A stretch of 64,000 nucleotides of DNA from Spirometra erinaceieuropaei. Taxonomy: Eukaryota > Platyhelminthes > Cestoda > Diphyllobothriidea > Diphyllobothriidae. Below, in pieces: positions 1-10,518 of this stretch. Both the position numbers and the translations under genes were made by a program. Within the stretch, counting starts at the first letter, position 1. Every line of letters begins with the position of its first letter. Location of the stretch: assembly GCA_902702965.1 (NCBI GenBank), contig CACRXP010000661.1:195340-259339 (forward strand). Direction: 5' to 3'. The notes below the pieces were generated by a model. The model saw only the letters and a list, made by a program, of their open reading frames with translations. It had not been told where the DNA came from and searched no databases.

Positions 1-267
1 TATATATGCGTGCCTACAGAACGATGTCTCTCCGTTTTCTGCTTATAGCAGCAGCCTGAAGGCTATACCACCATTGCAATAATGGCTCTCATCTAGGCAG
101 AAATTATACGCCTGTGTGAGCAACGGGAGTCCAGTCACATTGTGGTTGATTAGTAACGGAGCAGAGAAGGGGAGTTATTTCACGTCTGAACTGGAAAGAT
201 CAGAGCCCAACCACCATACCTTGGTGATTTTATTATATCAGTCTGAGGACAAAATTTTCAAAAAAAC

Positions 268-378
268 ACCTGCGACTGGTGGCTAGGGCGTTGGCAGTAC
301 TAAAGCATCTCCTTGCTGTCGTGGTTTCGAATCTCACCGAGACGCACAATTTTTCACAGTTGGGTCAAAATGAATAAA
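268..378 (+). mobile_element. SINE family A (tRNA-derived), degraded copy
   Basis: The segment matches the copies near 4860 and 46455. It has a tRNA-like head (GTTGGCAGTACTAAAGC, then a B-box-like GGTTTCGAATCTC near 322) followed by the family tail TTTTTCACAGTTGGGTCAA. The A-box region is eroded. The tail outside the tRNA part shows it is a SINE, not a tRNA gene. The flanks, 1-267 and 379-687, show no gene. Confidence 0.7.
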
Positions 379-687
379 TTATTTTGGTAGTTGTATCCAT
401 TAATCAGTTTACATTTCACCAACTATGCCGCGATAGTCAGCCAAGTAAATGACACCTAGTTGTGTATATTTAAGATCAAGGTAAACGTGTCTCCTGAAAT
501 GCAGTTGAAGCTATTAAAATATAACTGTCAGACACCACTGGAACGCCGAGAAAATTTTAGGAGACAAATGAACACGTCCCAAGTGCAAATCTTTTGTGGA
601 AAATCAGTTTTATTAAGAGTGTAATTTTAAGTAAAAAAATGGAAGCGTATTATTCAGGCGTACATAGGAATTTTCATGAAGTTAACA

Positions 688-1506
688 GTTAGCATAGCTT
701 TCATTAGCGAAACCTTTCGATTAAGGGTGAGCCGACGTAAAAACCAACTCAATTGCAGCAAAATAACGATACATCGTCAAGGATACCAATTAATGAAGTG
801 ATCAAGTGCTAACCTAAAGGCAGCTTGCATGACAATAAGGCGAAGTGCGTTGGTTTTTCAAAAGTGCACTTTCCATAACTTTTCCCCTTCTGACACGATA
901 ACAGAACTCTGCTAATCATCGGTTTCGTTCATACCGATAAACACCTAATTTTGACGGTTTCATCCACTTGTTCATCCGCATTTGCTGACGGATTCGAGTT
1001 GAAGCTAGGTAAACTCAGTAATGGGATGTTAACTGTGTCAGTCGGGACTGACTAAACATTTGCTTCCGCAATGCTGCGCGGCAAATACCCTTCGATTGCC
1101 ATTCCTTGCTCTGCGATTAGCTTCAGTCCTTCACTTCACTGATTAATTTATTGGCTAGATACTGGCTCGTGTTTTAAAGCGTATTTTCTGCGCTACTGAT
1201 TTTTCTTTGGGATGTTCGACCAAGAAATGTGTCAGATGTTGAACTGTTTTTAAAACGGGCCCGATGTACTTATGTCACCGATCGGAACGCATCTAATCAA
1301 TTGCAAAACGGTCTTATTGCGTTAAATGCTAACTTTTGGAAAATGATCGCAGCTACAATTTCAAACATTATTAAACCAATGACGTGAATAGACACAACAA
1401 CCTAATCACAGACCAAAACAGACTTTCTTATGCGTGTAAACTAACTAGAATGATGTGTGGCCTCCTCAAACATTCGTTCGAGGTGAGAACGTGCGGAATT
1501 GATCGG
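688..1506. repeat. Tandem repeat unit 1 (~819 bp)
   Basis: This unit is repeated directly at 1507-2330 with the same order of landmarks: AACCTTTCGA near 711, CCGATGTACTTATGTCACCG near 1260, and a GTTAACG-type boundary. No convincing coding frame runs through both units, because reading frames differ and stops are frequent. I see no tRNA-like head and no inverted ends. Confidence 0.85.
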
Positions 1507-2330
1507 TTAGTTAACGTTTTTATTAGAGAAACCTTTCGAGTATGGGTGAGCTGGCGTACAAACCAGCAAAATAACGGCACATCATCAAGGATACCAATTA
1601 ACGAATGGACAAGTGCTATCCTAAAGGCAGCTTACATGACAATAAGGCAAAGTGAGCTCCTGTGGTGGTTTTTCAGGTGTGCACTTCCCATAACTTTCCC
1701 CCTTCTGACACAATAACGGAACTTTGATAATCAACGGTTTCGTTCATACCGATAAACACCTAATTTTAACCCTTTCATCCACGTGTTAATCCGCATTTGC
1801 TGACGGATTCGAGCTGAAGCTAGGTAAACTCAGTAATCGGATGTTAACTGTGCCACTCGGGATTGGTTAAACATTTGCTTCCAGAATGCTGTGCGGTAGA
1901 CAGCCTTCGATTGTCACCCATTGCTCTGCGATTAGTTTTAGTCATCCACTTCAAATACATCGACTGAATGACTGATTTATTGACTAAATACTGGCTAATG
2001 TTTTATAGCGTATTTTCTGCGCTACTAATTTCCCTTTGGGATGTGGGACTAATAAATGCGTCAGGTGTTGAACTGTTTTTAACACGGGCCCGATGTACTT
2101 ATGTCACCGATCGGAACGCATCTAATCAATTGCAAAACGGTCTTATTTCGGAAAATGGCTGCAGCTACAATTTCAAACATTATTAAACCAATAATATGGA
2201 TAGACACAACGACCTGATCATACACCAAAACAGACTTTATTACGCCCGTAAACTAACTAGAATGCTGTGCGGCTTCCTCAAATATTCGTTTCAGGTGAGA
2301 ACGTGTGGAATTGGTGGGTTCGTTAACGTT
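1507..2330. repeat. Tandem repeat unit 2 (~819 bp)
   Basis: Direct copy of the preceding unit, differing by scattered substitutions and small indels (for example near 2130-2160). Equal spacing of landmarks (711 and 1530; 1260 and 2086) supports a tandem duplication rather than two independent insertions. Open frames inside it are short and not shared between the units. Confidence 0.85.
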
Positions 2331-3855
2331 ACGGTCTGAAATACTTCACCTACCTGATTAAGCAGGTCAAACGAATGAAAACATTTCCTTTTTGGCATAA
2401 GCCAAAAGATATGTCAATCATTCTACGAACGAGGGCGCTTTCAAACTCTTTCTTGCTTGCCTGAAACGCTCAGGCGGGTTTGGGATTTCTTGGGGATGGG
2501 AGGGAGAGAACGAGTCTGGTAGTCCAAAAGATAAATGTCGTGTCCTTGCCAGTTGCCACCCAACGAAGTGATCGACTTCCCTTTTTAAACGAGGGTTTTA
2601 CTAAGACGCTCACCTTTTAACATGGCTCGTGGGGCGTGGAAGCCAATGCCGCATGTGACACGGCTTGGACGGTGGTTTTACGTAGCCTCAGTCACTGAAT
2701 CCTATTCCATTCCCAGTCAGCTTACAGCATGCGCGTTGGAAGGCGAATTGCCCGGACCCCACGCGGTGTATATTGTCCTAAATAAAAAGAGACTGACCCT
2801 TTAACCTGTCATAGGAAGAAAATTATTGTGGCACAAAGAAATGCTGGCAGGACAATGACATATGAAGCCTTCTATTTCGACATTCGTGGTCTAATTTGCG
2901 GGGAAATGGGAGTTAGTTTTAGGGCTGGAGCTAGTTTGGATACGGGAAAGTTACCCTCCCCGGAATTTTGCATAAGGCCATCTGTATTACGGCGAGTGAA
3001 GTCTCCACTCTCATATCCCCTCGAGTTGCCAACTGACGAGATAGTTCGACTTGGTTTTCAAACGAAGACAAGACTACAGTGATTTATTTTCTTTGCATCA
3101 GATCCCAATTGATTTGGGGTCTGGGAGCCGCCATCGAGGACAGGTTCGTGTGGAGTTGGCTAGTGGTGCAGGCGTTCTAGAAATGATTCCAGTCTCGTCG
3201 GCTATTGCATCCCCTCCAACTCTCGAACATATTGTCATCAGAAGAGGCTGAGTCTGGGAAGTGAGTGTGAGGTAAATGCAATTAAAGTCTGGAATCAAGG
3301 AAAGAGAGCATTTTTAAATGAAGGGATAGTATTAAATGCATAAAACCGATGGACCACAAGCTTGATGCGTGCTAAAAATGCAGTGATTTCTCCTTATTAA
3401 TTTTCATTTTCTAATCCAAATAGGAATGTGAGCTATAGACTATGAACATGAATGCGAGCTTAATCAGAGAGAAGCAAAGCCACAGAAAAACATCTACTTC
3501 GTCCTTGATTATCCTGTCTCGAGTGAACTTTCTCCAGCTAGATGCAAATTTACTACGGCCCTTTCTTCAGGCCTAAATAGAGTGTTGCCTTCATGCATGA
3601 GTTATCGGAGCCTTTTTCATGTATACCTGCTCTTTCGCCATAGCACGGAATTTAAGTGCTGATTTCCAGCGACCGCATTGCGAGAAATTAGTCGTTGTCC
3701 TTCGAATTGCATTTACGACTTCCCAGTTTGATTAGCTATTCTCGTTTTCATGGAACCGCACTTCTGAAGCATAACCCAGTTGGCACACTAAAAATAGTAA
3801 ACCATGCATGTGTGTCAGTCGTCACCAACGCTCCAGGTTGGTACACTGCCCCACT
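2331..3855. other. Unassigned 1.5-kb stretch
   Basis: Only short overlapping open frames occur (longest 84 codons, 2828-3082). None resembles a family I know and none has a supporting splice or start context. I see no repeat shared with the rest of the window. Confidence 0.5.
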
Positions 3856-4586
3856 AAGTTTGGAAAAGTTTAATTAAGTAGGGTTGTAGAACGAATCATT
3901 ATGCAGCATAATTCTATAATACTATAGTTGCCTCAGGATGTCGGCTTTGGATGAGCTTCTTTTTGGATTCATGCAAAAATTACGCTCTGTAAAAAAATGA
4001 CTAAATTATGAAAATAAATTTTTCATTGGTTTTCGATGCCCCTAAAAGTCCAATTATATTTTATAGAAAGCATGCATAAAAATATTGACTCTTTTATTCA
4101 TTCGGTATAAGATTACGCCTTCTCTCAATTTCATATTCAAAGAAAGGGAAAATTCGGTTTTTAAAAACCTTTCAAAATCCCGAATAATTTTGAACCCGAC
4201 CTGCCGTTACACTTGCATTCAGGGTTTCCACACTACATGCCGTATATTTTTCGTGAATGGAAAACCTTGCATCTCTCTACAGTATTAAGAGGAGACTATA
4301 CGTGGTTCGAAAAATTTAGCAGTGGATTTAAGCCATATTTTTAACATTACAAGCCCCACTAGTAAATGCAGAGGCATGATGTATTATGAACGGCCATTTC
4401 ATGGTATTAAAAATCTCACAATTAGAAACATTTTTAAGCCGACTTTTACCCTTCCTTCGAGTAAAAAAATAGAAGCAGACGCAATTTTCTACCGAAGGAG
4501 CAAAAGAATAAATATTTTTATGCATGTTGTCTATAAAGTATAATTGAGTATTTAAGGGTATCCGAAACAAGAGATAAAAATGGATG

Positions 4587-4860
4587 CTTTAGTACAGCCA
4601 ACGCTCTAACCACCTGAGCTGCGAAGCCCCGCCGGACGAAGAGAGTTTAAGCACATTTGAGTCAAGTTACCCGCCCAACCCACTGTAACGTCTGGGATGC
4701 ACCAGATTTGATAGAGTTGACTGCCCAAGCATGATTTTTTAAGTAACTCACCTAGAATCCAACAGATGACTACTAGGCTCACGTAATTCATAGATATTTT
4801 GGCAGATTTTGAATAATCCATATTGGCCCAACTGTGATAAAACTCTAGTCGTCCGGCGCG
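4587..4860 (-). mobile_element. SINE family A, inverted partial copies
   Basis: On the minus strand, 4860-4785 carries the SINE tail (CACAGTTGGGCCAATATGG) and 4638-4587 carries a tRNA-like head (AGCTCAGGTGGTTAGAGCG) cut off after the anticodon-like region. Together with the plus copy that follows they form an inverted pair inside MITE copy 1. Confidence 0.7.
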
Positions 4861-5003
4861 ACCTCGTAGCTTAGGTGGTTAGAGCGTTGGCTGTACTATT
4901 ATCTTCCCCTTACTGCGTGGGTTCGAATCCCACCTAGGCGCCGAGTTTTTCACAGTTGGGTCAATATGAATTATTCAAAATCTGCCAAAATGTCTATGAA
5001 CTA
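4845..5003 (+). mobile_element. SINE family A, best-preserved tRNA-like head
   Basis: The head has an A box (TAGCTTAGGTGG), a B box (GGTTCGAATCC) and a perfect T-arm (GTGGGTTCGAATCCCAC), then the tail CACAGTTGGGTCAATATG. The anticodon arm is weak and the acceptor pairing is only about five base pairs, so this is a tRNA-derived SINE. RNA polymerase III would use the internal A and B boxes if it is active. Confidence 0.8.
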
Positions 5004-5082
5004 ACTTGATTAATCATTTCGAAGCGAAAACCCATTTGGGAATTTCGGTTGACATTTCATGAGTTAACCCACCTGCTGTAGT

Positions 5083-5844
5083 TTTGCTCAATTCAGAAGA
5101 TTCTGAGTGGCATCTTTGATTCTGTGTAGGTGTGCTGAATAATTCTAGCAGTGGAAGGCCTATCAATTAGCCTTTTTTCGTAGGTCATATTTTGATCGCG
5201 ATTTGAGCGTACCTCGTGATACGAGGGTTCCGCAGCTATACATGACAATCATCCATGAATTCCTGCTACCAAAGTCGTGCTACTAGCCACCAAGTACGCA
5301 GATTGGTCGGCATGGTTCTTTTAGCCTATTCCTTTGATCTGCGCCCCTCTGTGTGACCTTCAGTATCTGATGTGAGAGGGTAGAATGCTAATTAAAACAA
5401 AACTAATATTTTCGCCCTCTGCCCCGCAGCCCCGCCTACACTTTATTAGCAAACCCGGCTCTTGGAAAGCGGCCTGTCCCACACTGTCGGTTGATCAGTT
5501 CAAAATACTAATTTTCAGTGCCCCTCTTGTCCGCCAACCTCTCCTCCCCTCCTAAAGGTTCATAGAAGGTACGCGGCAAGCTCTAAGCCATAATTTTTCC
5601 CATGTTTCGATATAAACCAGGCAAACGTCTTAGTACAGCTTCGACAAGAGCGGCCAGACGTGTTAGATTCAAAAGAAATAAATTATGTATAAAAGTGTAT
5701 CAGAATTAATATTTTTAAGGCAGGAAAAAGTGAAGATTTGTAAAAAGATGCTAACGACTGTGATGGGCGCGGAGTGGTGCGCAGCTGTTTCAGACTTACT
5801 TTCTGGATTCATCCACTCGGCCCATTATCTGGAAGTAGTATCAT
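5083..5844. other. Unassigned stretch
   Basis: No gene, inverted repeat or recognised repeat seen. Confidence 0.5.
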
Positions 5845-6055
5845 TTCGACCGTTGTACCCGACAATGCCCACCGTGTGCTCCACAGCAGTCGACTTGCAC
5901 AGCATCTGTCGCACTCTCCTCTCCTCACCTACCTTAGCCCGGTGTTAAGACATGGTCAAGAAGACCGGATGCGAGCTGGGGCGCAGGTGGGTCGCACGGC
6001 GTGGACCAGCACATAGACTTACCGCCACACTCTCGGGTCCAAAGTAAACACTTGA
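5845..6055 (-). repeat. Dispersed repeat R1, copy
   Basis: Its reverse complement matches the segments near 52600-52810 and 55190-55390 (GAGCACACGGTGGGCAT and the GACACCGG...GGTGGG region). The same family occurs at 8895-9165, 38385-38560 and as a short array at 42240-43270. It has no stable coding frame across copies, and the nature of the element is unknown. Confidence 0.65.
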
Positions 6056-6440
6056 CCAGGATTTTAACCAACAAAATCAATAGCAAGATAACTGTTCAGA
6101 AAGAGGAGGATGACATGGCAACCATGCGCATGACCTAAATGCCCAGAGAAAGCGCAATCACATCTATCGGCAGGTGACCAGGGGTCAGAAAACTGCCAGG
6201 GTCATGATTTGCTCGTCATGACATAGGAGATGCTCACATACCTTGAGGCCCGGAGACCAGTCGATGTAGAAAGTACCGGTTCTCATCCGATTTGGAATTA
6301 GAAACACAGAAACATGCACTCAGATAGCGCAGATGACTAACATATAGAATCTGTCAGACAGGCCAAAAACATTCAATAAAAACTGAAGTTTATCAGTGTC
6401 TCGACATCAGGCATGCTCTGTAGAAGCATATCGAGTGTGC

Positions 6441-6606
6441 GCGAGGACGTGGTTTACTTCGTTGATCACCTTGACGCTTGCCAGCGAGTCATTCTATCAA
6501 AGAAATTGACAAGCTGTGAGAAAAGGGTGTCAAATCCTCCTGAATCTAATAAATTTCAGCAATAATAAAATAGAATGACCGTTTTTCTGACAGTCAACCG
6601 TCCCAT
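6441..6606 (+). repeat. Dispersed repeat R4, copy 1
   Basis: Directly repeated at 10351-10518, with a shorter echo at about 10195-10250. In one plus frame it reads DVVYFVDHLDACQRVILSK...CEKRVSNPPESNKF, closely paralleled by the second copy (DVVYFIDHFDACQ, then a stop). That may mean a former exon or retroelement ORF, but I do not recognise the protein. Confidence 0.55.
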
Positions 6607-7158
6607 GAGGGGTTCGCGTGCTTCGAGCTCATTCATGCTTGATCGAATACCCGAACTGCGTTGACAGGGAATATTCGGTGGCGGGTCACTAACGAACCTC
6701 CGTCGGATGAAGTAATTATGGTTCATTCGACAGATACGGTCTACGAACCGTTTACCTCGTGCGTGTTGGTGTGTTTGTGTTCCTGGTTCACAGCTAGTGG
6801 AGAGGGTTATAAAAGACTGAAGGAGGGCAGAACAATTCCGCAACAATTATGCATCTAGCTCCAATTCTCTGTCCTTGCTACTCTCCCAGCTTGACCGAGT
6901 TCGGTCTGGTTTGTGGTACCCGCCTGTTTGTGGCGTCTGTTTCGGAAAACCGTATGAATTGTCATTATATCGATCCAAGTAGTATGACATATCTAACTGT
7001 GTGTATAATTTTACGCGGGATTTAATGAAAAGTAAAGGCCATCTCTACAGCAAGAGCCTTATTCGCCTGTCCCCCCATCAAGGACATTACCCGAAACGGT
7101 ACTTCACACATAAGAAGACGCAATATATATATATATATATATATAGGATGTAGTTGCT
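6607..7158. other. Unassigned stretch ending in an (AT)n microsatellite
   Basis: No gene recognised. A pure AT dinucleotide run lies at about 7122-7144, directly upstream of the PLE relic. It may mark the 5' junction of that insertion. Confidence 0.55.
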
Positions 7159-8121
7159 ATGCTGCTGCACGTCTATGTTAAATACCTGCTCTCACCTTCA
7201 TCGACGATGGTTGTACTCTGGTTCGCGAATTGCTTAATGGCCGGCATGGAGGTCTATAATTTCCGAAATCCCATCGCCTGTGTCGGGGGTTGGCGAGATA
7301 TCTTTGTCGTTATCGACCTGGATCAACTGCTGACATTCAAGGAACGTCTGAATGCGGTCTTACCGGACATAAAATTTACAATGGAGGAGGAAGAGGATAA
7401 CCAGCTGGCCTTCCTGGATGTCCTCGTATGCCGCAAAGATTGTGGTGGACTAAACACCAAAGTGTTCAACAAAGCGACAAATACGATGCAAGTACTGAAC
7501 TTCAACAGCAACCACCCAATCAGCCACAAACGCGGTGTCGAAACGTACTGCAGTGAGCCGGAAGACAAGATTGCCGAACTACAATACCTCCGACTGGTCT
7601 TCAAAGTCAATGGCTACCCGCGCAACTTTGTCAGCCAATGCATACGCAAAATGGACGAAAGGTCTAACTGCACGGACACCAAAGCTTGGCGAGCGCTTCC
7701 ATATGTCATGAACGTTTCAGAAGATGTTGGCCGCCTTCTCGCACCACTTGGAGATGAAGTGACACACAGACCGGAGGCAACCATCAGGCATCAGTTAATG
7801 AAATCGAAAGACCCACTGCCACGGCAAGAAACGTCTGGAGTCGTTTATCGGGTCTGGTGAAGTTGCGGGCAAAGCAACTACGTTGGAGAAACCGGAAGAC
7901 AAGTCCAAACGCGATTGGTCGAACAGGTTGCAGCGGTTCGGAGAAATAACGCCAGCTCCCAAGTTGCGGCTCTTTCGACGAGATCCGGCCACACATTCAG
8001 ATACGACGAGGCCGAAATTCTCACAGGAGGTGACAACCGCGTGAGCCGGGAGATGCTTGACTCGTGGTTTACTGACCCCCAGTCTATTAACAAATGCAAT
8101 GATCTTCCCATTCCATACTAA
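7159..8121 (+). pseudogene. Penelope-like element (PLE-A copy 1): RT end plus GIY-YIG endonuclease, one internal TGA
   Basis: This is the C-terminal half of a PLE polyprotein. From about 7291 the frame reads WRDIFVVI (degraded catalytic box; the usual Y-V-D-D is not intact), then FTMEEEEDNQLAFLDVLV and HPISHKRG, typical of the PLE reverse-transcriptase palm end and thumb. The linker GYPRNFVSQCIRK and then VVYRVW lead into the GIY-YIG nuclease (SNYVGETGR; C-terminal SINKCNDLP). The frame is open except for TGA at 7858-7860, after which it continues to a stop at 8119-8121. The first 40 or so codons have no recognisable PLE homology. The element is 5' truncated, lacking the N-terminal RT. A ribozyme-like 3' region follows. 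Confidence 0.85.
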
Positions 8122-8560
8122 GTGTTGAGACTTCGCCTAGGCGGAGTAATTGGCCACGCGGGGAGCGCACAGGTTAACACTTTTCCCAACACCAGGGTCA
8201 GCGCGTCAGATGGTCGAGCAATCATCACACAAACATCCAACGCACATGATGAAATTGCAGCAATTAGCGACACGAGTGTCGGCCATCAAACAAATAAACC
8301 ACCAAGTGCAACGATCCCGGATGAAGGGGGGGGGGGGAACCGTGAATGTTCATAGGTATGTGGTAGCATGGCGACTGCCTCCTGTAAATACTGCAGCCCA
8401 TTATGAATGAACTACCCGTATCTGCTTCGTCTTTGATGATGGGTTCGAGCAGGAACCCGAAACGTTAAGCTAATAAAGCTCTTGTTCCAGCGATTGTGTC
8501 TCCTATTTCAGGACTGCTTCCTGGGACTCGTTTCTTGGCTTCTATTTGCAACGCTCAGTT
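8122..8560 (+). mobile_element. PLE-A copy 1 3' region (pseudo-LTR-like)
   Basis: The segment following the endonuclease is shared with copies at 41813-42226 (nearly parallel throughout), 26250-26695 (minus) and 24790-24905. It contains a G run at 8327-8338, the ribozyme-like motif at 8422-8480 and the end GACTGCTTCCTGGGACTCG. PLEs commonly carry such terminal repeats. Confidence 0.75.
8422..8480 (+). ncRNA. Hammerhead-ribozyme-like motif (PLE-A copy 1)
   Basis: The core is TTGATGA (8433-8439; the canonical first base is C). Stem II is GGGTTC/GAACCC (8441-8446 with 8453-8458), six perfect pairs. GAA then precedes ACGT (8461-8464, roughly), giving a two-base self-complementary stem III, and T is the cleavage-site base. 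The flanks TGCTTCGTCT and AAGCTAATAAAGC can pair partly as stem I with an internal loop. One core change suggests decay. Function is inferred. Confidence 0.6.
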
Positions 8561-8894
8561 TTCGTGGCTCAGACAGTTGTTAGTCAAAAAAGCATAAATT
8601 GAGGCAATAAAACTGCCAACTTGACCCATTATGACGCATGGATTTAAAGCTGCGAAGACTCAGAGAGTCTTTTTTCACATTCACATTTCACCGAGAAGTG
8701 CTAGTAGCTTTCCACTGCTTTGTCAGCTTTTTGGAAATCACACAACCCTCCTTATCGTTTAGGCGACAAAACGATCCAACATGCATAGAGTGTTAAAAAT
8801 ACACACACGGATATACAGTCTGACTGATCATGAGGTTATCTCAGGTCTGCTCTAACTTTGTCTGGTGGAGGTCATGCAGTGAACCACACGTTGG
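8561..8894. other. Unassigned stretch
   Basis: No gene or repeat recognised. Confidence 0.5.
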
Positions 8895-9165
8895 TAGAGC
8901 TCTTACATAGGCGACAGTTCGACCGTCGTTGCCGACAATGTCCCCCTGGTGCTCCACAGCAAATTGAGAGTAGACACGGTGACTCGTGCGTAAATTTGTT
9001 TATTGTGGTGGTAGAATCGCACAGTATCCGTCGCGCTCTCTTCCTCACCCCTATCTTAGCCCGGTATCGAGACACAGTCATAAAGATCGAAGACGGAAGA
9101 CGGTTCAGGTGTCTGGCATGGCCTAGGCGTACTACCACACTGCCTGGTCTACAAACACTTGACCA
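8895..9165 (-). repeat. Dispersed repeat R1, copy
   Basis: It parallels 5845-6055 (TATCTTAGCCCGGTATCGAG against TACCTTAGCCCGGTGTTAAG; both end before AACACTTGACCAGGATT). It carries an extra ~60-bp segment near 8965-9025 that is absent from the first copy. Confidence 0.65.
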
Positions 9166-9404
9166 GGATTCAAGTCAACAACAAATGGGTAGGTCACTGT
9201 TGATCAGCAATGTTTATCTTTAATGAGAAAAATTGGAAGAAATGGTGGCGGGCGAACATTGCTTTCAAAAACTTCTCGTCAGGCCAGTACAGTTATATGG
9301 GACGGGATGCAGTGAATGAAAAAAGTCGATAAAATTTAGTCTTTAAAAGACAGGCTAGGCAAGAACGGAAGGGCGCAGAAAGTTGTATGTGGTTAGTCAA
9401 CCTT

Positions 9405-9735
9405 TGACCACGGTAAGCACAGAGCCTGAACGAGGTTCATCTGGGCGCATAGGGTCGGTTTCCGCAACCTGATGGTGCCGCTTCTGCTGTTGCTAAAAGG
9501 CGCTGGCTCAATAGCTTAGAGTAGCTCTAGGGGACCTTATAAATCGCACGAAATGCGGGGTCCACACGATGCCCTGAATCCACTGCATGCGCAAGGATAG
9601 CGCTGTCTATTCTCCTAGTTTCACCTTTTGCCATCCATGCGGGAATGTGCTCTCGTATTCTTTTGTAAAGGCGCCTACTCGTACGATTTGAGCGAGAAGT
9701 TCGTGAAAGCAACGTTTGTTCGCCACTTTTTCTTC
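9405..9735 (-). pseudogene. PLE-B GIY-YIG endonuclease C-terminal relic
   Basis: The minus strand reads TSRRLYKRIREHIPAWMAKG, then AILAHAVDSGHRVDP..FRAIYKVP, typical of the second half of PLE GIY-YIG domains. After a stop near 9530 and a frame change it continues QRLLATAEA and RKPTLCAQMNLVQALCLPW, the family's C-terminal signature. The same C-terminal block recurs at 52860-53105 and 55440-55665. RT and N-terminal nuclease parts are missing. Frameshifts and stops make it a pseudogene. Confidence 0.75.
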
Positions 9736-10350
9736 TGAATACAGCTATGGCGATTTTCACAACTCTAAAATTGGAAGAGCATTTTCCCTCCTTTCTATGT
9801 GTATTAAGAGCCCTAGCACGAAAAGGACAGTTCATACGCCACCCCGCAATCCACGAGTTTTTAAAATAGTCGCCATATCAGAAGATGAGACACGATCCAC
9901 TGAACTGTTCTATAAAAACCATGCCTGTGAAGGAATTAACCACGATCTTCCCCAGAATGACTTATCAAGAGCTGTTTGAAAGCAATAGTGCAAAATGATT
10001 CAGTCTATTCTGAGTGAAGGAGAATTCCTGATCTAGACATGGTGCCAGAAAATGCGTAATGTTACAACAACTTGGAAACCGGTGAGACATGGCTTTCGGC
10101 GAGATTACCACGGAGATCGTGTACTCGAATGATCATCTCTTCGAATTGCATGATGGGTCTTCAACACTCATAGGAACTACTAGTAGGTCATCCTAGAAAC
10201 GAAGCTAGCAAGCTGTGGGCAAAGGGTGTCAAATTCTATCCAAATCTCGTAGTTCCAGAGCTCATGACGATTCAAGAAAATATATGGTGCATCAAATACT
10301 TTGAAGTCGACTAACCATGGTGAACGTAATCCGGAGGTTGGCTAGGTAAC
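9736..10350. other. Unassigned stretch with an R4 echo
   Basis: No gene recognised. About 10195-10250 resembles the middle of repeat R4 (it reads LASCGQRVSNS in one frame). Confidence 0.45.
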
Positions 10351-10518
10351 CGCGGACGTGGTTTACTTCATTGATCACTTTGATGCTTGCCAGTGAGTAA
10401 TCCTATCCAAGAATCTGACAGAATGTGGATACAAGGTGTCAAATCCATCCGAATCTAATAAATTTAAGAAATGGTAAACTAGAAGGACGATTTTTCTGGT
10501 AGTCGATAGTCCCAAAAG
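10351..10518 (+). repeat. Dispersed repeat R4, copy 2
   Basis: Direct copy of 6441-6606, from GGACGTGGTTTACTTC to a region ending TTTTTCTGGTAGTCG. The shared reading frame is broken here by TGA after DACQ. Confidence 0.6.

Larger units (their letters stand above)
3856..5082 (+). mobile_element. Foldback MITE family A, copy 1, split by a SINE insertion
   Basis: The left arm and centre lie at 3856-4586 and the right end at about 5004-5082, so the SINE block at 4587-5003 is nested in it. The right end reads GAGTTAACCCACCTGCTG followed by TA, matching the family terminus. The left end lacks the CAGTAGG terminus and is truncated. The arms are imperfect inverted repeats of each other around a centre containing AATAATTTTGAACCCGACC. 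It has no coding capacity; short open frames such as 4085-4288 are shadows of the repeat. Confidence 0.8.

Noticed and set aside
1384..1716. 110-codon frame as a gene
   Set aside because: It spans the border of the tandem units and the equivalent frame in unit 2 is broken.
7858..7860. Selenocysteine codon as the main explanation of the shared TGA
   Set aside because: No SECIS element recognised, and inheritance of a nonsense mutation by two copies is simpler. Kept only as a minor option.
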